A DNA stretch of 53,749 bases from Schlegelella_A sp036496385 (GTDB taxonomy: Bacteria > Pseudomonadota > Gammaproteobacteria > Burkholderiales > Burkholderiaceae_C), in NCBI GenBank assembly GCA_036496385.1, contig DASXLD010000016.1, positions 1 to 53,749 of the forward strand, in the 5' to 3' direction. This document shows positions 49,617 through 53,749 of this stretch, piece by piece; position 1 is the stretch's first letter, and each line of letters begins with the position of its first letter. The position numbers were made by a program, and so were the translations under genes. Below the pieces are notes generated by a model. It ran no database searches. It saw only the letters and a list, made by a program, of their open reading frames with translations, and was not told the origin of the DNA.

Positions 49617-50537
49617 TCAGTTCTTGCCCCAGCGCAGCACCATCGGATCGAGCCGCCGCGCCGTCTCTACCAGACCCGCACGAGTCGCCGGATGCAAGGG
49701 GGCGAAGGGATGTCGCGGTCGTTCGCAAGCGATGACACCGCCTTCGCGGAGCAGGGCCTTCGCGGCGAGCAGCCCCGCCTGCCGGTTCTCGTAGTTGATG
49801 AGCGGCAACCAACGCTGGTAGGCGGCAGCCGCGTCCTCGCGCCGACCCTCGACGTAGGGATCGATGATCGTGCGGATGCCGTCCGGATAGCCGCCGCCCG
49901 TCATGGCGCCGGTGGCGCCCGCATCGAGGTCGGGCAGGAGCGTGATGCCTTCCTCGCCGTCCCACGGACCTTCGATCCGCTCGCCACCGAGGCGGATCAG
50001 CTCGCGCAGCTTCGACGCCGCGCCAGCGCATTCGATCTTGAAGTAGCGGACGTTCTCGGTCTCGTCGGCGATCCGTGCCAGCAACGCCGCCGGCAGCACC
50101 GTGCCGCTCACCGGCGCGTCCTGGACCATGATCGGGATCGCCAGCGCCGCCGAGAGGCGGGCGAAGAATTCGAGGATCTGCGTTTCGCCGACGCGAATCG
50201 TCGCGCCGTGATAGGGCGGCATCGCCATCACCATCGCAGCGCCCATGGCTTGCGCCCGCTGGGACCTTTCGATGCAGACCTGCGTGCTGAAGTGCGTCGT
50301 CGTCACGATCACGGGCACGCGGCCGCCAACGTGCTCGAGGATCGTCTTCGCGAGCTGCTCGCGCTCGTCGTCGGCAAGCACGAACTGCTCGGAGAAATTG
50401 GCCAGGATGCACAGGCCCTGCGAGCCGGCGTCGATCATGAAATCGACACACCGCTTCTGGCTCGCGAGATCGAGCTCGCCTGACTCGGTGAAGGTCGTGG
50501 GAACGACGGGAAAGACGCCGCGATAGCGAGCGCGCAT
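49617..50537 (-). CDS. araD: L-2-keto-3-deoxyarabonate dehydratase (DapA/NAL family)
   Basis: A 306-residue class I aldolase-fold enzyme. The family segments RYRGVFPVVPTTFTESGELDLASQKRCVDFMIDAG, LCILANFSEQF, MVMAMPPYHGAT (Tyr109), YFKIECAGA (Schiff-base K167), EGPWDGEEGITLLPDL and RPRHPFAPLHP closely follow what I remember of the Burkholderia and Azospirillum L-KDA dehydratases. Those enzymes convert L-2-keto-3-deoxyarabonate to 2-oxoglutarate semialdehyde in the non-phosphorylative L-arabinose pathway. GAAGG touches a first ATG (50543) but is 6 bases before the second at 50537, so the latter is chosen. The symbol follows the Azospirillum name and must not be confused with ribulose-5-phosphate epimerase. 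Confidence 0.85.
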   Translation of the reverse strand: MRARYRGVFPVVPTTFTESGELDLASQKRCVDFMIDAGSQGLCILANFSEQFVLADDEREQLAKTILEHVGGRVPVIVTTTHFSTQVCIERSQRAQAMGAAMVMAMPPYHGATIRVGETQILEFFARLSAALAIPIMVQDAPVSGTVLPAALLARIADETENVRYFKIECAGAASKLRELIRLGGERIEGPWDGEEGITLLPDLDAGATGAMTGGGYPDGIRTIIDPYVEGRREDAAAAYQRWLPLINYENRQAGLLAAKALLREGGVIACERPRHPFAPLHPATRAGLVETARRLDPMVLRWGKN

Positions 50538-50678
50538 GGCCATCCTTCGAAGCAGACTAGCGTGGAGCGCCGTGAATAATAAGTAAGCCTTTATTTTCAA
50601 ATCGGTCGGTATTTACCTCCTCGTCTCGACAAATCGGGTCTTTTAATATGACTACATCGAGCACAACGACCGCCGCTC
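50538..50678. promoter_or_regulatory. Divergent regulatory region of the L-arabinose genes
   Basis: A 141-base AT-rich island in GC-rich surroundings, between divergent genes. CAAATCGGT (50598-50606) and CAAATCGGG (50630-50638) form a direct repeat with 32-bp period, about three helix turns, suggesting an operator. TAATAT at 50644-50649 is a good -10 for the sugar dehydrogenase, 29 bases before its ATG. On the other strand TTGAAA (50600-50595) followed by TATTCA about 16 bases later could drive the dehydratase. No regulator gene is adjacent. Confidence 0.5.
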
Positions 50679-51443
50679 ATGAGCGACTACGCGCGCTACC
50701 CAAGCCTCGACGGCCGTGTCGTGCTGATCACGGGCGGGGCAACGGGCATCGGGGCGACGCTCGTCGAGCAGTTCGCCGCTCAGGGCGCCCGCGTCGGCTT
50801 CATCGACATCGATGCGGTGGGCGCCAAGGACCTGGTCGCGCGCCTCGCCGACGTTCCTCACGCGCCGATCTTCGCCGCCGCCGACCTCACCGACATCGCC
50901 GCGCTCGATGCCGCGATCGATGTTGTTCGCGGCCGGCTCGGTGGCATCACGGTCCTGGTCAACAACGCCGCCAACGACCACCGGCACGCGATCGCCGCGA
51001 CGACCCCCGAGACCTGGGACGCCGGGATCGCCGTCAACCTCAAGCACCAGTTCTTCGCCGCCAAGAACGTCGTCGCCGACATGAAGGCGGCCGGCGGTGG
51101 CTCGATCATCAACCTCGGCTCGATCAGCTGGATGCTCAAGCACGGCGGCATGCCGGTCTACACGACGGCGAAGGCCGCGGTGCAGGGATTGACACGCAGC
51201 CTGGCGCGCGACTTCGGGCCCTTCAACGTCCGCGTCAACACGCTCGTTCCGGGCTGGGTGATGACGGACAGGCAGATCCGCCTCTGGCTCGACGACAAGG
51301 GCCGCGGCGAGATCGCGCGCGGGCAATGCATCGGCGCCGAATTGCTGCCCGAGCACATCGCGCGCATGGCGCTCTTCCTGGCCGCCGACGACAGCGCGAT
51401 GTGCACCGCGCAGAACTTCGTCGTCGACGGCGGCTGGACTTGA
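50679..51443 (+). CDS. SDR-family aldose 1-dehydrogenase (L-arabinose/D-xylose type)
   Basis: A 254-residue short-chain dehydrogenase. The cofactor motif is TGGATGIG with D at the end of strand 2 (GFIDID), pointing to NAD+. NNAAND follows, and the catalytic triad is S150, Y161 and K165 (SISW, YTTAK). The start YPSLDGRVVLITGG and the motif GSISW resemble Caulobacter XylB D-xylose dehydrogenase. With the neighbouring KDA dehydratase and lactonase remnant, oxidation of L-arabinose to its lactone is the best guess. Xylose or galactose dehydrogenase cannot be excluded. Confidence 0.85.
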   Translation: MSDYARYPSLDGRVVLITGGATGIGATLVEQFAAQGARVGFIDIDAVGAKDLVARLADVPHAPIFAAADLTDIAALDAAIDVVRGRLGGITVLVNNAANDHRHAIAATTPETWDAGIAVNLKHQFFAAKNVVADMKAAGGGSIINLGSISWMLKHGGMPVYTTAKAAVQGLTRSLARDFGPFNVRVNTLVPGWVMTDRQIRLWLDDKGRGEIARGQCIGAELLPEHIARMALFLAADDSAMCTAQNFVVDGGWT

Positions 51444-51467
51444 CGGCCGCCGCCCGGCGTTCCGAGC

Positions 51468-51816
51468 TCACGACGGCTGATGCTGGCGTGCCCCGAGCTC
51501 ACGGCAGATCGCTCCGCTCAGACGCGCAGCGTCGTCGCGAAGCGCCGCTCGCGCAGTCCGCGCCTGGCCCGGTATCGCAGCGAAGATGCCGCCCGCGTCC
51601 GGTTGCGTCGTCAGCGCCTCGTCGCTCAGGCCGACGCGCGCGGAGCTGATGAACAGGCGATCGAGGTCGCGGCCGCCGAAGGCCGGGCACGTCGGCCGCG
51701 AGATCCGCAAGGCGACGCGCGCCGGTCCAATACAGCCCCTCGGGCTTGTCGCACCAGAGCACACATTCGCCGAGCCGGGCGCGCGCATCGACGAGCAATT
51801 CGACACTCGATTTCAT
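51468..51816 (-). pseudogene. SMP-30/gluconolactonase family remnant with internal deletion
   Basis: From the ATG at 51816 the first ~29 codons encode a normal SMP-30 start (SSVELLVDARARLGECVLW, then GLYWTGA). Around 51722-51733 the homology jumps to another frame and to the C-terminus of the family: RISRPTCPAFGGRDLDRLFISSARVGLSDE and then QPDAGGIFAAIPG, ending at 51468. Intact lactonases have about 290 residues, so roughly 180 central codons are missing and the frame is shifted at the junction. The lost part includes the central metal-binding region. The intact gene would have opened the sugar lactone made by the neighbouring dehydrogenase. Confidence 0.75.
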
Positions 51817-51889
51817 GCAGGATCGTCGTCGCCAGGGAACGCGCCGACGGTACTCCATGAGCGCCTGCCGACGCGCAGAACCGCCACGG

Positions 51890-52642
51890 TCAGTCGGCCA
51901 GGCGCACGATGGCCGCGACGGCGAGCGCGCATGCCGCGGCGATCGCCAGTGCCAGCGTGCGTGAGCCGACCGTGTCGAGCGCGGCCGGTACCTCGCCAGC
52001 GAGGACCTTGTCGCCGTGCAGCATCGGCGCGACCAGGTTGTGCCGACGCTTCAGCCAGTAGAAGGCGATCGCGCCGAGATGAAGAATGACAAGGGTGACG
52101 ATGATCCACTGGCCGAAGTTCTTGTGCCACCGCGTCGCCGCGCTGCTCGTCGCCGAGCTCACGAACCTGACGAGCGGGCCGTTGGCGGCGATCTCGTCGT
52201 CGGCGACGAGGCCACTCGCCACCTGGACCGCGAGCACGCCGAGCAGCGCGAACACCGACCAGGCGCCGAGCGGGTTGTGGCCGACGTGGTGATGCTCGTC
52301 CGGAAGACTTTCGCCGCGCAGGTAGCGCAGGCTGGTCGACGGCGCATACAAAAAGGTCGCGAAGCGCGACCAACGGCCGCCGAGAAAACCCCAGACGAGG
52401 CGAAAGAGAAGCAACGTGAAGACGGCGTAGCCGCTGCGCATGTGCCACACCATGGCGCCGCCGCCGATGTGCGCGCTGACGATGGAGAAGACGACGAGGA
52501 GGGCCAGCAGCCAGTGAAAGACGCGCGTCGGCAGGTCCCACACCCGTACCGGGGCGAAGGCCGCGTCGGCGGCCGGTGCCGCCAGCGTCGCGTTTTCTGC
52601 CGCCGATGCACCTTTTGTCGCGCCGGTGGCATCAACAGTCAT
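51890..52642 (-). CDS. Cytochrome b561-type membrane cytochrome
   Basis: A 250-residue diheme membrane cytochrome with four core helices plus a C-terminal helix. Histidines fitting the family are in TRVFHWLLALL, SAHIGGG, MVWHMRSGYAVF, HNPLGAWSVFALL, RWHKNFGQWIIVTLVILHLGAIAFYW. It passes electrons between the quinone pool and periplasmic c-type cytochromes. The ATG at 52642 gives an Ala-rich cytoplasmic tail before helix 1. It is divergent from the cytochrome c' gene, which is a common pairing. Confidence 0.9.
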   Translation of the reverse strand: MTVDATGATKGASAAENATLAAPAADAAFAPVRVWDLPTRVFHWLLALLVVFSIVSAHIGGGAMVWHMRSGYAVFTLLLFRLVWGFLGGRWSRFATFLYAPSTSLRYLRGESLPDEHHHVGHNPLGAWSVFALLGVLAVQVASGLVADDEIAANGPLVRFVSSATSSAATRWHKNFGQWIIVTLVILHLGAIAFYWLKRRHNLVAPMLHGDKVLAGEVPAALDTVGSRTLALAIAAACALAVAAIVRLAD

Positions 52643-52753
52643 TGCCGTGCCCGTCGCGGCGATCGTGGCCCGCACGGCGACGAGCCGGTATGCCGCGCAT
52701 GCTGACCCGGTCGCCGAAGGCCCAGGCGCCGCTGTTTCAACCAGGAGGTATTC

Positions 52754-53218
52754 ATGACCCGATCGTTCGTGCCGGTGCTGATGGTAGCCACCGGACTCGC
52801 CAGCCTCGCTGTCTCGCTGCCTGCGGCGGCACAGTTCGCCAAGCCCGAGGACGCGATCCGCTATCGGCGCGCCGCATTCACCGTGATGTCGACCCACTTC
52901 GGGCGTGTCGCTGCGATGGCGAACGGCCGCGTTCCGTTCGACGCCAAGGTCGTCGTCGACAGCGCCGAGATCGCGACCATCATGTCGAAGCTTCCCTACG
53001 CCGCGTTCATCGAGGGCACCGACAAGGGCGACACGCGCGCCGAGCCGAAGATCTGGACCGAGATGGACAAGTTCCGCGCCGACGCAGCGAAGATGCAGGA
53101 AGAGATGGCCAAGCTCAACGTCGCCGCCAAGGCCGGCAACATCGACACCATCAAGGCAGCAGTGGGCGAGACCGGGAAAGCCTGCAAGGCTTGCCACGAC
53201 GTCTACCGCAAGGAGTGA
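52754..53218 (+). CDS. Cytochrome c' (periplasmic)
   Basis: A 154-residue protein with a signal peptide ending at AAAQ and a four-helix bundle. The heme-binding motif is at the extreme C-terminus, C144-K-A-C147-H148, as in cytochromes c'. The N-terminal FAKPEDAIRYRRAAF is the family start. It may bind NO or pass electrons with the divergent cytochrome b561. A GGAGG motif lies 7 bases before the ATG. Between the two divergent starts (52643-52753) no clear promoter consensus is seen. Confidence 0.93.
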   Translation: MTRSFVPVLMVATGLASLAVSLPAAAQFAKPEDAIRYRRAAFTVMSTHFGRVAAMANGRVPFDAKVVVDSAEIATIMSKLPYAAFIEGTDKGDTRAEPKIWTEMDKFRADAAKMQEEMAKLNVAAKAGNIDTIKAAVGETGKACKACHDVYRKE

Positions 53219-53251
53219 CGCTAACATCGATGACAAGCTGAAACTCGCGGC

Positions 53252-53270
53252 CGGCGCGCTTGGCGCGCCG
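53252..53270 (+). terminator. Terminator-like hairpin after cytochrome c'
   Basis: CGGCGCGC and GCGCGCCG form an 8-bp stem with a three-base TTG loop, followed by CTCCTCGTTT. It lies 34 bases after the cytochrome c' stop and 66 before trpD, so it may separate trpD from the upstream gene. Confidence 0.45.
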
Positions 53271-53335
53271 CTCCTCGTTTCCCCCGGACCTGCCCGGCCT
53301 GGTGGCGCATCGGACGACTGACTACCGGAGCCGAC

Positions 53336-53749
53336 ATGCCGATCACGAACACCGACGCGCTCGCGCGCACCATCGATCACCGCGAGATCTTCCACGACGA
53401 GATGCTCTCGCTCGTGCGCCGGATCATGAGCGGCGAGATGTCGCCGGTGATGATGGCCGCGGTTCTCGTCGGCCTGCGCGTCAAGAAGGAGACGATCGGC
53501 GAGATCACCGCTGCCGCGCAGGTGATGCGCGAGTTCGCGACCAAGGTCGAGGTCAAGGACAAGACGCACCTGGTCGACATCGTCGGCACCGGCGGCGACG
53601 GCTCGCACACGTTCAACATCTCGACCTGCTCGATGTTCGTCGCCGCCGCCTGCGGCGCGCGCGTCAGCAAGCACGGCAACCGCAGCGTCTCGAGCAAGTC
53701 CGGCAGCGCCGACGTGCTCGAGGCGCTCGGCCTGCCGCTGACGCTGACG
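53336..53749 (+). CDS. trpD: Anthranilate phosphoribosyltransferase, N-terminal part (cut by window edge)
   Basis: The 138 codons seen are the N-terminus of TrpD, which joins anthranilate to phosphoribosyl pyrophosphate. Landmarks are ALARTIDHREIFHDEMLSLVRRIMSGEMSP with the helical N-domain, the PRPP-binding DIVGTGGDGSHTFNIST, and SKHGNRSVSSKSGSADVLEALG. The start at 53336 follows a CCGGAG ribosome site. It is about 19 kb from trpG, whereas the two are normally adjacent. Confidence 0.95.
   Translation, partial: MPITNTDALARTIDHREIFHDEMLSLVRRIMSGEMSPVMMAAVLVGLRVKKETIGEITAAAQVMREFATKVEVKDKTHLVDIVGTGGDGSHTFNISTCSMFVAAACGARVSKHGNRSVSSKSGSADVLEALGLPLTLT

Overview
This window is high-GC DNA from a Gram-negative bacterium, most likely a betaproteobacterium of Burkholderiales type. 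The reasons are a homodimeric pyruvate dehydrogenase E1, two single-chain indolepyruvate:ferredoxin oxidoreductases, the mltA/apaG/rpe/trpE/trpG/trpD gene set of a well-known betaproteobacterial neighbourhood, TIGR02001-type porin and PEP-CTERM surface protein families, and coding densities above 90 percent. I see no rRNA, tRNA, insertion sequence, phage gene or CRISPR array.

Layout. 1-6.4 kb (minus): the 5' end of aceE, a BON-domain secreted protein, then a catabolic run read as AEC carrier, PhyH dioxygenase, SAF-domain dehydrogenase and D-aminoacylase-like amidohydrolase. 6.5-10.4 kb (plus): sppA and a Rep-type helicase that appears to start at CTG. 10.4-13.2 kb (minus): a translationally coupled LytS-like kinase, small membrane protein and LytTR regulator. 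13.4-20.1 kb (minus): indolepyruvate oxidoreductase copy 1, an atypical NRAMP transporter, an exported MsrB and a methyltransferase coupled to mltA. 20.1-27.2 kb: mltA, a small membrane protein, a Ca2+/H+ antiporter, apaG, rpe, a CDF exporter, cbpA-cbpM, a lipoprotein with methyltransferase fold and an Lrp/AsnC regulator. 27.3-31.8 kb: indolepyruvate oxidoreductase copy 2, facing the Lrp gene across a near-consensus Lrp box, then a double-receiver response regulator. 31.9-35.2 kb (plus): a previously unlisted trp leader peptide with attenuator-like stems, trpE, trpG and ltaE.

35.2-49.5 kb is an accessory block, all on the minus strand: a DUF5666-like protein, a poly-Gly TPR protein, a TIGR03118-like lipoprotein, then a tight operon of ECF sigma factor, zinc-binding anti-sigma factor, S8 subtilase and outer-membrane protein. 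Upstream lie a 1123-residue SARP/BTAD-AAA-TPR regulator, a 1516-residue PEP-CTERM protein with 615-bp tandem repeats, and an EF-hand protein. The anti-sigma periplasmic domain looks like a subtilase propeptide. An 11-bp-spaced direct repeat lies upstream of the PEP-CTERM gene and fits a SARP operator. This block is the best candidate for an undescribed signalling/surface system.

49.6-51.8 kb: L-arabinose (non-phosphorylative) genes, namely a KDA dehydratase and a sugar dehydrogenase facing each other, plus an SMP-30 lactonase broken by an internal deletion. 51.9-53.7 kb: cytochrome b561, cytochrome c' and the 5' part of trpD.

The mltA-apaG-rpe-gph-trpE-trpG-trpD order that I recall for betaproteobacteria is therefore stretched over more than 33 kb here by two large blocks, and gph is not between rpe and trpE.
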